NCBI GenBank assembly: GCA_019415645.1
Contig: DXYV01000017.1
Coordinates: 1-52,756, forward strand
Source of the DNA: Clostridiales bacterium
GTDB lineage: Bacteria; Bacillota; Clostridia; Oscillospirales; Oscillospiraceae
Length of the DNA stretch: 52,756 bases
Reading direction: 5' to 3'
This document shows positions 24,122 through 32,210 of this stretch, piece by piece (the first letter of the stretch is position 1; every line of letters starts with the position of its first letter). Under the pieces are notes generated by a model that was not told the DNA's origin, did not search any database, and was given only the letters and a program-made list of their open reading frames with translations. The position numbers and the translations under genes were made by a program.

Positions 24122-25554
24122 ATTTCAAGCTCGTGTTTCGAATCACCGGTCTGACGCTTCTGCTAGGTTCCGCTACTCTGGTCCTGCCGCTGATCGTAGC
24201 CCTTCTGTACCGCGAAGACCCGACCCCCTTTCTGAAGACGATTCTCCTGATGCTGGTGGTGGGAGTCCTTCTGAGCCTGCTGCGGCCCAAGTCCGGTTTT
24301 TTTGCAAGGGAGGGTTTTTTCGCCGTCGCCCTGATTTGGGTCCTGTTTGGTCTGTTTGGCGCTCTTCCCTTCTGGCTTTCGGGGGAATTCGGCTCCTATG
24401 TCAACTGTGTTTTTGAGACTGTCTCCGGCTTCACCACTACCGGCTCCTCTATCCTTACCGCCGTAGAAGGCGTCTCATATGGACTTTTGTTCTGGCGCTC
24501 CTTCACCCATTGGCTGGGCGGTATGGGAGTGCTGATTCTCACCATTGCCCTGCTGCCCAAGCTGGGAATCAACTCCGTCTATCTGATCCAGGCGGAAAGC
24601 CCCGGCCCCATCACCTCCAAACTGGTCCCCAAGGCCTCCCAGTCCTCTAAAATTCTGTATGCAATCTATCTGGCCCTGACCTTGATAGAAATCGCCGCCC
24701 TGCGGCTGGCGGGTATGCCATGGTTCGATTCCATCGTCAACTCCATGGCCACGGCCGGCACCGGCGGTTTCTCCATCAAAAATCTCTCGATCGGAGCTTA
24801 TGGCAATCCGGCCGCCGAGGTCATCATCACGATCTTTATGCTGCTGTTTTCTGTCAACTTTGCGCTCTATTTTCTCATCCTGCGCAAAAAATGGCGGCAG
24901 GCGCTCAAAAGCGATGAGCTGCGCTTCTTCGGCGGCGTCGTGGCGGCGGCCATTGTGCTGATCACCCTCAACATTCTGCCTCTTTACAACGAAATCGCCA
25001 CCTCCCTGCGGCTGGCCGCGTTTCAAGTCGCCAGCGTTATCTCCACCACGGGTTTTGCCACGGCAAACTTTGACCTCTGGCCTGAATTTTCCCGGATGAT
25101 TCTGGTCGTGCTCATGTTTATCGGCGCCTGCGCCGGATCTACCGGCGGCGGCGTAAAGTGCGCGCGGATGGTCGTGCTCTTCAAATCCCTGTTCCGGGAG
25201 ATTCGGAAAATCATCCATCCCCGCTCGGTCAACGTGGTGAAGCTGGACGGCGCGGTCGTGGAGGAATCCACTCTGCGCACCATTCACGCATTCTTTTTCG
25301 CCTACATGTGTACGCTGTTTGGCGCCTGTCTGATCGTCGGTCTGGACGACTTTTCCTTCGGCACCACCTTTACCGCCGTTCTGACCTGTCTGAGTAACGT
25401 AGGGCCTGGCCTGGAAATGGTAGGACCCATGGGTAATTTCTCTGCGTTCTCCGATTTGAGCAAACTTGTGCTCTCCCTGTGTATGATCATCGGACGCCTG
25501 GAGATCTTCCCCATTTTGGTCCTGTTCAGTTCCGATGCCTGGAAGCGCTCCTAA
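24118..25554 (+). CDS. trkH: Trk/Ktr potassium channel subunit TrkH
   Basis: The 478-residue protein is a TrkH/KtrB potassium transporter with about ten membrane segments and four pore repeats. The filter segments are recognisable: TVSGFTTTGSSILT, ATAGTGGFSIKN, ISTTGFATANFDLW and LSNVGPGLEMVGP, each with the conserved glycine. With TrkA it imports K+ driven by membrane potential. It overlaps trkA by four bases, so the subunits are made together. Confidence 0.95.
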   Translation: MNFKLVFRITGLTLLLGSATLVLPLIVALLYREDPTPFLKTILLMLVVGVLLSLLRPKSGFFAREGFFAVALIWVLFGLFGALPFWLSGEFGSYVNCVFETVSGFTTTGSSILTAVEGVSYGLLFWRSFTHWLGGMGVLILTIALLPKLGINSVYLIQAESPGPITSKLVPKASQSSKILYAIYLALTLIEIAALRLAGMPWFDSIVNSMATAGTGGFSIKNLSIGAYGNPAAEVIITIFMLLFSVNFALYFLILRKKWRQALKSDELRFFGGVVAAAIVLITLNILPLYNEIATSLRLAAFQVASVISTTGFATANFDLWPEFSRMILVVLMFIGACAGSTGGGVKCARMVVLFKSLFREIRKIIHPRSVNVVKLDGAVVEESTLRTIHAFFFAYMCTLFGACLIVGLDDFSFGTTFTAVLTCLSNVGPGLEMVGPMGNFSAFSDLSKLVLSLCMIIGRLEIFPILVLFSSDAWKRS

Positions 25555-25597
25555 GCGCCGAACGCCCCCCTTCCCGCCGCGCTCCGGCACAGCATAC

Positions 25598-25635
25598 AAC
25601 CGCCCCGCAGGAACATATCTCCTGCGGGGCGGTTT
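25598..25635 (+). terminator. Terminator of trkA-trkH
   Basis: AACCGCCCCGCAGGA (25598-25612) pairs with TCCTGCGGGGCGGTTT (25620-25635). The remaining bases to 25896 hold no gene; they carry an AT-rich stretch and the hppA promoter. Confidence 0.83.
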
Positions 25636-25817
25636 CTCTCTGCCCGAGTTTTCTTCCTTCTTGACGTTTCCGTTTTCTTACTAAAGCTCCGCTTAGCACC
25701 TCGGAAGCACCCTTAAGTAGTTTCAACATTATGCACGGAAGCGAGGCGGCGAATTTCTTTCTTTTTATTCTTTTTGTCAAAAAGGTTTTCCGGCTAAGGA
25801 AAAATTCAAGTTCGCCT

Positions 25818-25845
25818 TGCAAAATGTGCATATTGTGTTAAAATT
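25818..25845 (+). promoter_or_regulatory. Promoter of the membrane pyrophosphatase gene
   Basis: TTGCAA (25818-25823), 16-base spacer, TAAAAT (25840-25845). AAAGGAG precedes the start codon. Confidence 0.7.
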
Positions 25846-25896
25846 ATTAACGGTCTTTGAACAACTGCAATACGGAAAACAAAGGAGTTGTAAAAC

Positions 25897-28020
25897 ATGG
25901 AAAATCTCTTCTGGATCGGCTTCGTCGGAGCGGTCCTGGCCCTGTTGTTCGCGTTTGTCCAGCGCGGCAGAGTCATGGCTTACTCCGAGGGAACTGAAAG
26001 AATGAAGAAGATCGCGGCCTCCATCCGCGAGGGCGCCAACGCGTACCTGAAGCATCAGTACACCACGGTCGCCAAGGTGTTCCTGGTCGTCTTTGTGGTG
26101 CTGCTGATCATCGCGTTCGCCAGCGACGGAGCGATGCTCTCCAAGTTCACCCCCTTCGCCTTCATCACCGGCGGTATCTGGTCCATGCTGGCCGGCTTCG
26201 TGGGCATGAAGATCGCCACGAACGCCAATGCGCGCACCGCGCAGGCCGCATCGGAAAGCCTGAACAAGGGCCTTCGGGTCGCGTTCTCCTCCGGCTCCGT
26301 CATGGGCTTTACCGTGGTTGGCCTGGGCATGCTGGACATCACCCTGTGGTTCTTTGTGCTGCGTTACGGGTTCCACATTGATGATCCCACCACGCTGGGC
26401 AACATCATGGTCATGAACGGCATGGGTGCCTCCTTTATGGCTCTGTTCGCCCGTGTGGGCGGCGGCATCTACACCAAGGCCGCCGATGTGGGCGCTGACC
26501 TGGTGGGTAAGGTCGAGGCCGGCATCCCCGAGGATGACCCCCGCAACCCCGCCACCATCGCCGACAACGTGGGCGACAACGTGGGCGACGTGGCCGGCAT
26601 GGGCGCCGACCTGTATGAGTCCTATGTGGGCTCTATCCTGGCCACCTTCTCTCTGGGCGCTGTGGGCGGATACGGCTGGGGCGGCCTGCTTCTTCCCGTG
26701 GCCCTTGCCGTGTGCGGCATTCTCTGTTCCATCCTCGGCTCTTTCCTAGTCAAGACCAAGGAAAATGCCTCCCAGCAGTCCCTGCTGCGCTCCCTGCGCA
26801 CCGGTACTTACACCGCGGCCGTGCTCTCCGCGATTCTGGCCGCTCCCCTCACCTACTTCATCCTGGACGGCCAGATGGGCGTGTATGTGGCTATTCTCTG
26901 CGGCCTGATCGGTGGCTGCGCCATCGGCTACTTCACGGAGTATTACACCTCGGATACCTATAAGCCCACCCAGGAACTGGCCGCCTCCTCGGAGACCGGC
27001 TCTGCCACCGTCATCATCGGCGGTATCTCTCTGGGGCTGAAGTCTACCTTGGCTTCCATCCTCATCGTAGCCGTGGCCGTGCTGGTCAGCTACTTCTCTG
27101 CCGGCGGCACCCTGGAGATCGTAGATGCCCAGGGCCTGTTCACTGAGTCCTTCAACCGCGGCCTGTACGGCATCGGCATCGCCGGTGTTGGCATGCTGTC
27201 CACTCTGGGCATCACCCTTGCCACCGACGCTTACGGCCCCGTAGCCGACAACGCCGGCGGTATCGCCGAGATGTCCGGTCTGCCCGAGGAAGTGCGTGAG
27301 CGCACGGACGCTCTGGACTCTCTGGGCAACACTACCGCCGCCACTGGCAAGGGCTTCGCCATTGGCTCCGCCTCTCTGACCGCTCTGGCTCTGCTGGTCT
27401 CCTACGTCAACATCGTGCAGGAGAACACCGCCGAGGTCCTCAACTTCAACCTGACCAGCCCCACCGTTCTGGTCGGTATGTTCATCGGCGCCATGCTCAC
27501 CTTCGTGTTCTCCGCGTTCACCATGAGCGCTGTGCAGAAGGCCGCCCAGTCCATCGTGATGGAGGTGCGCCGTCAGTTCCGTGAGATCAAGGGCATCATG
27601 ACCGGCGAGGCCGATCCCGACTATGCCTCCTGCGTCTCCCTGTGCACCAAGGGCGCTCTGCATGAGATGGTGGTGCCCGCTCTGCTGGCCATCATCGTTC
27701 CCCTGGCCACCGGCCTGGTCCTGGGTCCCACCGGCGTGGTGGGTCTGCTGGGCGGCGTGTCCGTCACCGGTTTCGCCATGGCCGTGTTTATGTCCAATGC
27801 CGGCGGCGCCTGGGATAACGCCAAGAAGTACATCGAGTCCGGCCACCACGGCGGTAAGGGCTCCGAGTGCCACAAGGCGGCCGTCGTGGGCGACACCGTG
27901 GGCGACCCCTTCAAGGACACCTCCGGTCCCTCTCTGAACATTCTGATCAAGCTGTGCTCCACGGTTTCCATCGTGTTCTCCGGCCTGATCGTGGCGTTCA
28001 ATCTGATGAACCTGTTCTAA
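25897..28020 (+). CDS. hppA: Membrane-bound ion-translocating pyrophosphatase, K+-dependent type
   Basis: The 707-residue protein has some sixteen hydrophobic segments and the catalytic motifs of membrane pyrophosphatases: DVGADLVGKVEAGIPEDDPR, NPATIADNVGDNVGDVAGMG and, near the C-terminus, GGAWDNAKKYIE and DTVGDPFKDTSGPS. It couples pyrophosphate hydrolysis to export of H+ or Na+. In the motif DSLGNTTAATGKG the residue after GNTT is Ala, the mark of potassium-dependent enzymes (Lys in independent ones). Which ion is pumped is not decided here. It has its own promoter and terminator and lies just after the trkA-trkH potassium uptake genes, which fits an enzyme needing K+. Confidence 0.95.
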   Translation: MENLFWIGFVGAVLALLFAFVQRGRVMAYSEGTERMKKIAASIREGANAYLKHQYTTVAKVFLVVFVVLLIIAFASDGAMLSKFTPFAFITGGIWSMLAGFVGMKIATNANARTAQAASESLNKGLRVAFSSGSVMGFTVVGLGMLDITLWFFVLRYGFHIDDPTTLGNIMVMNGMGASFMALFARVGGGIYTKAADVGADLVGKVEAGIPEDDPRNPATIADNVGDNVGDVAGMGADLYESYVGSILATFSLGAVGGYGWGGLLLPVALAVCGILCSILGSFLVKTKENASQQSLLRSLRTGTYTAAVLSAILAAPLTYFILDGQMGVYVAILCGLIGGCAIGYFTEYYTSDTYKPTQELAASSETGSATVIIGGISLGLKSTLASILIVAVAVLVSYFSAGGTLEIVDAQGLFTESFNRGLYGIGIAGVGMLSTLGITLATDAYGPVADNAGGIAEMSGLPEEVRERTDALDSLGNTTAATGKGFAIGSASLTALALLVSYVNIVQENTAEVLNFNLTSPTVLVGMFIGAMLTFVFSAFTMSAVQKAAQSIVMEVRRQFREIKGIMTGEADPDYASCVSLCTKGALHEMVVPALLAIIVPLATGLVLGPTGVVGLLGGVSVTGFAMAVFMSNAGGAWDNAKKYIESGHHGGKGSECHKAAVVGDTVGDPFKDTSGPSLNILIKLCSTVSIVFSGLIVAFNLMNLF

Positions 28021-28030
28021 GACAAGGTGC

Positions 28031-28073
28031 AAAAAGCGTCTCCATGACCCAACTGTCATGGAGACGCTTTTTT
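28031..28073 (+). terminator. Terminator of hppA
   Basis: AAAAAGCGTCTCCATGAC pairs with GTCATGGAGACGCTTTTTT across a six-base loop; a very strong terminator. Confidence 0.88.
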
Positions 28074-28092
28074 GTATTCCACGATTCGTTTG

Positions 28093-28121
28093 TTGCGCTT
28101 TTTCGCAAGTTCCAGTATCCT
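28093..28121 (+). promoter_or_regulatory. Promoter of the XRE regulator gene, with inverted repeat
   Basis: TTGCGC (28093-28098), 17-base spacer, TATCCT (28116-28121). TTGCG and CGCAA (28104-28108) form a short inverted repeat over the -35 box that could be the regulator's own site. Confidence 0.5.
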
Positions 28122-28141
28122 GTGGTCAGGAGGCGACCGCT

Positions 28142-28981
28142 ATGAACAGTCAAAAAACCGGCCAACTCATCGCAGCCAGGCGCATCCAAGCCGGCCTGAC
28201 CCAAAAGCAGCTGGCGGACCAGCTGCACATCTCCGACCGAACCGTCTCCCGCTGGGAGCGTGGCGTCGGATTTCCCGACCTGTCTCTGTTGGAACCGCTG
28301 GCGGACGCGCTGGAGCTGTCTGTACTGGAGCTGCTCCACGGTGAAATTCTGTGTTCCGGCCAATCGCCTGTCCCCCAGGCCGAACAGGCGGCGCGCGATA
28401 CCCTGAAAACAGTAGGGCACGCGGTCCGTCAGACTGTCCGGCGCTTCCGGCGCGCGCTGGTCGTACTGGCCGCGCTGCTGATTCTGGCCGCGGCGGCACT
28501 TCTTCTGCTCTGGCTCGATCCCAGTCAATTCTACCGCCACACAACGGAGCCGGTATCCCCGTCACAGGCTTTGGAGGTCTACCCCTTCGCTCTGATCACA
28601 ACGGAGGACTTTCAGCTGATTCAGCAAATTCTGGAGGACTGCGGTCTGACGCTGGCGCCCCCTGCCCCCTCTGAGGCGTCCTCTTCGCAAGCGGTCACCG
28701 TTCTCCCGGAGGAAACCACGGACCAATATCTTGGCCGGCTCCACATCGAGGGCGAACCGGCAGAGCGGCTGAATATTGATTACTCCTCTTCCTCGCTCTG
28801 TCTTGACTACGCCAGCGGGAACCGCCGGTGCATCGTAACTGCCTATTTTGACGGCTCAATTCGAAAGACGGTCTGCGCATACGACAGCCGCGGCGACTTT
28901 CGCTATACCGTAGAAAATCAAAATAATACCACGTTCCGGTTGGGTGAGTCTACCCGTGATCTCCTAGCGCCCCTCTTCTGA
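28142..28981 (+). CDS. XRE-family regulator with membrane anchor and extracytoplasmic domain
   Basis: The 279-residue protein begins with a Cro/CI-type helix-turn-helix (about 5-60: LIAARRIQAGLTQKQLADQL, then ISDRTVSRWERG). A basic stretch (RQTVRRFRR) and a hydrophobic helix (about 105-124) follow, and the rest, about 155 residues with a Ser/Thr/Glu-rich linker, would lie outside the membrane. Such one-component membrane regulators sense an external or membrane signal directly. The start at 28142 has CAGGAGG nine bases upstream; an earlier in-frame ATG lies within the hppA terminator and was rejected. No co-transcribed target is obvious; the aconitase-like gene downstream has its own promoter. 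Confidence 0.85.
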   Translation: MNSQKTGQLIAARRIQAGLTQKQLADQLHISDRTVSRWERGVGFPDLSLLEPLADALELSVLELLHGEILCSGQSPVPQAEQAARDTLKTVGHAVRQTVRRFRRALVVLAALLILAAAALLLLWLDPSQFYRHTTEPVSPSQALEVYPFALITTEDFQLIQQILEDCGLTLAPPAPSEASSSQAVTVLPEETTDQYLGRLHIEGEPAERLNIDYSSSSLCLDYASGNRRCIVTAYFDGSIRKTVCAYDSRGDFRYTVENQNNTTFRLGESTRDLLAPLF

Positions 28982-29050
28982 TTTGGGAGCTTTCCCGTCA
29001 GATCGCCGAGGTTTTTTGTGTGCTTTTTGTCATTTTGTATCCTCATTTCC

Positions 29051-29079
29051 TTGCAAATTCTCTTCTGATTTGCTATGCT
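29051..29079 (+). promoter_or_regulatory. Promoter of the aconitase-family gene
   Basis: TTGCAA (29051-29056), 17-base spacer, TATGCT (29074-29079). GGGGAGG precedes the start codon. Confidence 0.75.
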
Positions 29080-29118
29080 AAAGTCAGTCTATCCACACAT
29101 CACAGGGGAGGAATCATT

Positions 29119-31335
29119 ATGCTGTCCATTCAGTCCGAGCCTGTCCGTTATACGGGCGGCCGCTTTATTCCCGCCGGCGGGGATCTGTCGGGCAAAACCA
29201 AGACCATGGCCTACTCCATTTTTCAGACTCACAATACCTCCGGCTCCATGGAGCGCCTAAAGCTCAGGTTCGATGCCATGGCGTCCCATGACATTACTTA
29301 TGTGGGCATCATCCAGACCGCCCGGGCCTCCGGCCTGAAGCAGTTTCCTCTGCCCTATGTGCTGACCAACTGCCACAATTCCCTGTGCGCGGTGGGCGGT
29401 ACCATCAACGAGGATGACCATGTGTTCGGCCTGTCCGCAGCCAAAAAATACGGCGGTGAGTTCGTGCCCGCCCATCAGGCGGTCATTCACTCCTACATGC
29501 GGGAGCGCTACGCCGCCCCGGGCCGGATGATTTTGGGCTCCGATTCCCACACCCGCTATGGCGCCTACGGCACCATGGCCATCGGCGAGGGCGGACCGGA
29601 GCTGGCCCGCCAGCTGCTGAACAAGACCTATGACATTTCCTACCCCAGCGTCATCGCCATCTACCTCACCGGCGCGCCCCGGCCCGGCGTGGGCCCCCAG
29701 GACGTGGCCCTGGCCCTCATCGGCGCCACCTTCAAGCAGGGCACGGTGAAGAACGCCGTCATGGAGTTCTTCGGTCCCGGCGTGGCCAACTTATCCATGG
29801 ATTACCGCTGCGGCATCGACGTGATGACCACGGAGACCGCCTGCCTGTCCTCCGTCTGGCAGACTGACGAGTTGACCTGTTCCGCCCTGACCGCCCTGGG
29901 CCGTAGGGAGCAGTATCAGCCCCTCTCCCCCGCCGAGGGCGCGGTGTATGACGGCGTGATCACGGTGGATCTGGACCAGATCGAGCCCATGATTGCCCTG
30001 CCCTTCCATCCCTCCAACGCCTATACCATCCGCTATTTCAAGGCCCACATGGAGGAGCTGCTCCACCAGGTGGAGCAGGATGCGGCCGAGCAGCTGGGTG
30101 TGGCCAACGCACACCTGACGGATAAAATCGTAAACGGTCAGTTCCGGGTAGACCAGGCCGTCATTGCGGGTTGTTCCGGCGGTACGTATCAGAATCTCAA
30201 GCGGGCGGCGGAGATCATCGGCTCCACCCCCATCGGGGACGACGCCTTCTGGCTGTCCGTCTATCCGGGCAGTCAGCCCATCAACCTGGCGCTCACCCGG
30301 GACGGTACGCTCCCGGCCCTGATGGCGGCCGGCGCCAGTGTGCGCTCCTGCTTCTGCGGTCCCTGCTTCGGCGCGGGCGACGTGCCCGCCAACGGCGGCT
30401 TCTCCATCCGCCACTCCACCCGTAATTTCCCCAACCGGGAGGGCTCCAAGCCCGGCGACGGCCAGATCTCCTACGTGGCACTGATGGACGCCCGTTCCAT
30501 CGCTGCCACCGCCCGCAGCGGCGGAATCCTGACCGCCGCCGACGAGCTGCCCGATGTCCCCGCAGACCGTCCGGACGAGGGCTGGACCTATGACGACGCG
30601 CCCTATAAGGCCCGGGTCTATTTCGGTGTGGGCAAGCCCCAGCCCGACGCCGAGCTGGTCTACGGCCCCAACATCGCCGATTGGCCCGCGCAGATCGCCC
30701 TGCCCGACAACCTGCTGCTGACGGTTTGCTCCGCCATCTATGATCCGGTGACCACCACCGACGAACTGATTCCTTCCGGTGAGACCTCCTCCTACCGCTC
30801 CAATCCTCTGCGGCTGGCCGAATTCGCTCTGTCCCGGAAGGACCCCCAGTATGTCCCCCGCGCCAAGGCGGTCCAGGCCCTGGAGTCCCGCCGCCGGGCT
30901 GGACAGGTGGATGAGGTGGTCCAAGAGGCCCTGCTGGGCCACGACGCCGCTTCCACGGGCCTCGGTTCGCTGGTCATGGCCCTCAAGCCCGGCGACGGCT
31001 CCGCCCGGGAGCAGGCTGCCTCCTGTCAGCGGGTGCTGGGCGGCTGTGCCAATCTGGCCCAGGAGTATGCCACCAAGCGGTATCGCTCCAACGTCGTCAA
31101 CTGGGGCATGCTGCCCTTTGTGGCCGACGATCTGGATGACCTTGGAATCCAGCCCGGCGACCGCCTGTGGCTGCCTGGTATCCGCGCCCTGCTGGAGGGC
31201 GACGGCGAGACCCTTTCGGCCACGCTGATTCAGGGCGGCCGGGAGACCGCGCTCACCCTGCGCCTGCCCGGGCTGACCCGCGAGGAGCGGGATATTATCC
31301 TGGCAGGCTGCCTGATCAATTATTACGCGCAATAA
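29119..31335 (+). CDS. Aconitase-family hydratase (YbhJ-like)
   Basis: The 738-residue protein has an aconitase layout. Cysteines fit to hold a [4Fe-4S] cluster occur in VIAGCSGGTYQNL and in SCFCGPCFGAGD. Residues near the N-terminus (HNTSGSMERLKLRFDAMASH) and GSDSHTRYGAYGTMAIGEGG correspond to the substrate loop. A swivel-domain-like part lies at the end. It differs from citrate-cycle aconitase at the first cluster motif (GCSGGT rather than GSCTNS) and resembles the uncharacterised hydratases related to E. coli YbhJ. The substrate is unknown; a standard aconitase role should not be assumed. The start at 29119 was chosen for the GGGGAGG upstream and because an earlier start would lie before the promoter. 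Confidence 0.85.
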   Translation: MLSIQSEPVRYTGGRFIPAGGDLSGKTKTMAYSIFQTHNTSGSMERLKLRFDAMASHDITYVGIIQTARASGLKQFPLPYVLTNCHNSLCAVGGTINEDDHVFGLSAAKKYGGEFVPAHQAVIHSYMRERYAAPGRMILGSDSHTRYGAYGTMAIGEGGPELARQLLNKTYDISYPSVIAIYLTGAPRPGVGPQDVALALIGATFKQGTVKNAVMEFFGPGVANLSMDYRCGIDVMTTETACLSSVWQTDELTCSALTALGRREQYQPLSPAEGAVYDGVITVDLDQIEPMIALPFHPSNAYTIRYFKAHMEELLHQVEQDAAEQLGVANAHLTDKIVNGQFRVDQAVIAGCSGGTYQNLKRAAEIIGSTPIGDDAFWLSVYPGSQPINLALTRDGTLPALMAAGASVRSCFCGPCFGAGDVPANGGFSIRHSTRNFPNREGSKPGDGQISYVALMDARSIAATARSGGILTAADELPDVPADRPDEGWTYDDAPYKARVYFGVGKPQPDAELVYGPNIADWPAQIALPDNLLLTVCSAIYDPVTTTDELIPSGETSSYRSNPLRLAEFALSRKDPQYVPRAKAVQALESRRRAGQVDEVVQEALLGHDAASTGLGSLVMALKPGDGSAREQAASCQRVLGGCANLAQEYATKRYRSNVVNWGMLPFVADDLDDLGIQPGDRLWLPGIRALLEGDGETLSATLIQGGRETALTLRLPGLTREERDIILAGCLINYYAQ

Positions 31336-31352
31336 GGTTTCCCAAAACCGAC

Positions 31353-31382
31353 GGGAGCGGGACGCAGCCGCGTCCCGCTCCC
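31353..31382. terminator. Hairpin between convergent genes
   Basis: GGGAGCGGGACGC (31353-31365) pairs with GCGTCCCGCTCCC (31370-31382) across AGCC. On the minus strand it ends GTCGGTTTTGGG, so it may serve both neighbours, although the T run is poor on the plus strand. Confidence 0.6.
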
Positions 31383-31389
31383 TCTGTCC

Positions 31390-31704
31390 TTATTCCAGAT
31401 CCTGAATGTTCATCCTCTCCATCTGCTTTTTCCTGCGGTACTGCTCCCGGCAGGCCGCATAGATCACCAGCAGAATGAGGGTCGGAAGATTGCTTAGCAG
31501 GAATGTTACCCCCATCGCCAGCAACGCGGTGGCCAGATCTCCGGTATTGGCCACATTCAGCACCATCACCAGGCTGTAAAGCAGGGTCAGCGCCGGCAGA
31601 ATCAATCCCGGCCAGCGGGACTGCCGCCGGGACAGGAAGATTTGCAGGAGGATCGTGCCCACACCAAAGACCAGAACCAACAGGATATTGGTCATAATAC
31701 TCAT
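31390..31704 (-). CDS. Small membrane protein downstream of DUF2089 regulator
   Basis: A 104-residue protein with three hydrophobic stretches (about 5-22, 31-49 and 58-84) and a basic, Glu-rich C-terminal tail (REQYRRKKQMERM). I do not recognise a family. The start at 31704 has AAAGGAG ten bases upstream and is one base past the stop of the DUF2089 gene, so the pair is co-translated. It is probably controlled by the regulator's palindromic promoter. Confidence 0.75.
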   Translation of the reverse strand: MSIMTNILLVLVFGVGTILLQIFLSRRQSRWPGLILPALTLLYSLVMVLNVANTGDLATALLAMGVTFLLSNLPTLILLVIYAACREQYRRKKQMERMNIQDLE

Positions 31705-31705
31705 C

Positions 31706-32005
31706 TTAAGTTTCTCCTTTCGTCTTTTTATACGCCTGAATCAGCACCTTGGCCGCGTCAAAATCCACCTTTTCCTGAATGGCCAGACGCTTGATCAGGG
31801 CAATGTAGGGATCGGCGGCCGTATCCTCCCCCAGCTTGATCCGCTGAATCAGACGGTCCAGCCGCAGGCGCACCGTCGGATAGGTCACCCCGTATTCCCG
31901 GGCAATCTCCTTCAGCGAACCGGAGGCCAGAAGAAAGCGTTTGATGAACACCAGGTCCTCGTCCTCCAGGTTGCTCATCCAATCGGGCAGCAATTCCAGC
32001 GGCAT
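31706..32005 (-). CDS. DUF2089-family small regulator
   Basis: The 99-residue protein shows the DUF2089 core: WMSNLEDEDLVFIKRFLLAS, GSLKEIAREYGVTYPTVRLRLDRLIQRI. The second half of this is a helix-turn-helix, and many family members are annotated as putative DNA-binding regulators. It lacks the N-terminal zinc-ribbon seen in longer DUF2089 proteins. The start at 32005 has GGGGTGAGG upstream; an earlier in-frame ATG at 32059 would sit inside the promoter. The gene lies directly behind a 39-base palindrome covering its own promoter, which suggests autoregulation. Confidence 0.82.
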   Translation of the reverse strand: MPLELLPDWMSNLEDEDLVFIKRFLLASGSLKEIAREYGVTYPTVRLRLDRLIQRIKLGEDTAADPYIALIKRLAIQEKVDFDAAKVLIQAYKKTKGET

Positions 32006-32016
32006 GGTCCTCACCC

Positions 32017-32059
32017 CTTTCATAATATTAAATATATACTTTAATATTATGAAAGTCAA
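32017..32059 (-). promoter_or_regulatory. DUF2089 promoter inside a 39-base palindrome
   Basis: CTTTCATAATATTAAA (32017-32032) and TTTAATATTATGAAAG (32040-32055) are perfect 16-base inverted repeats around TATATAC. On the minus strand the promoter is TTGACT (32059-32054), 17-base spacer, TATATT (32036-32031), so the palindrome covers most of the promoter and runs to the ribosome-binding site. It is the most AT-rich short stretch nearby. Confidence 0.8.
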
Positions 32060-32098
32060 TCCTAAATTTTTTGTTTTAATTTTTCTTTTCCAAGATAT

Positions 32099-32127
32099 TT
32101 TACAAAGAAAGCTTTTTCGCGTATAAT
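32099..32127 (+). promoter_or_regulatory. Promoter of the zinc/manganese importer operon
   Basis: TTTACA (32099-32104), 17-base spacer, TATAAT (32122-32127). I see no clear Zur or Mn-responsive operator palindrome beside it. Confidence 0.75.
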
Positions 32128-32210
32128 AAGAAATTGGAGTTATGCCCTTTCGTCCGGTTTTCCGGCCCGGCGGCGGCTCCGCATTTTATCCCATAAAAGG
32201 AAGGAACCCC

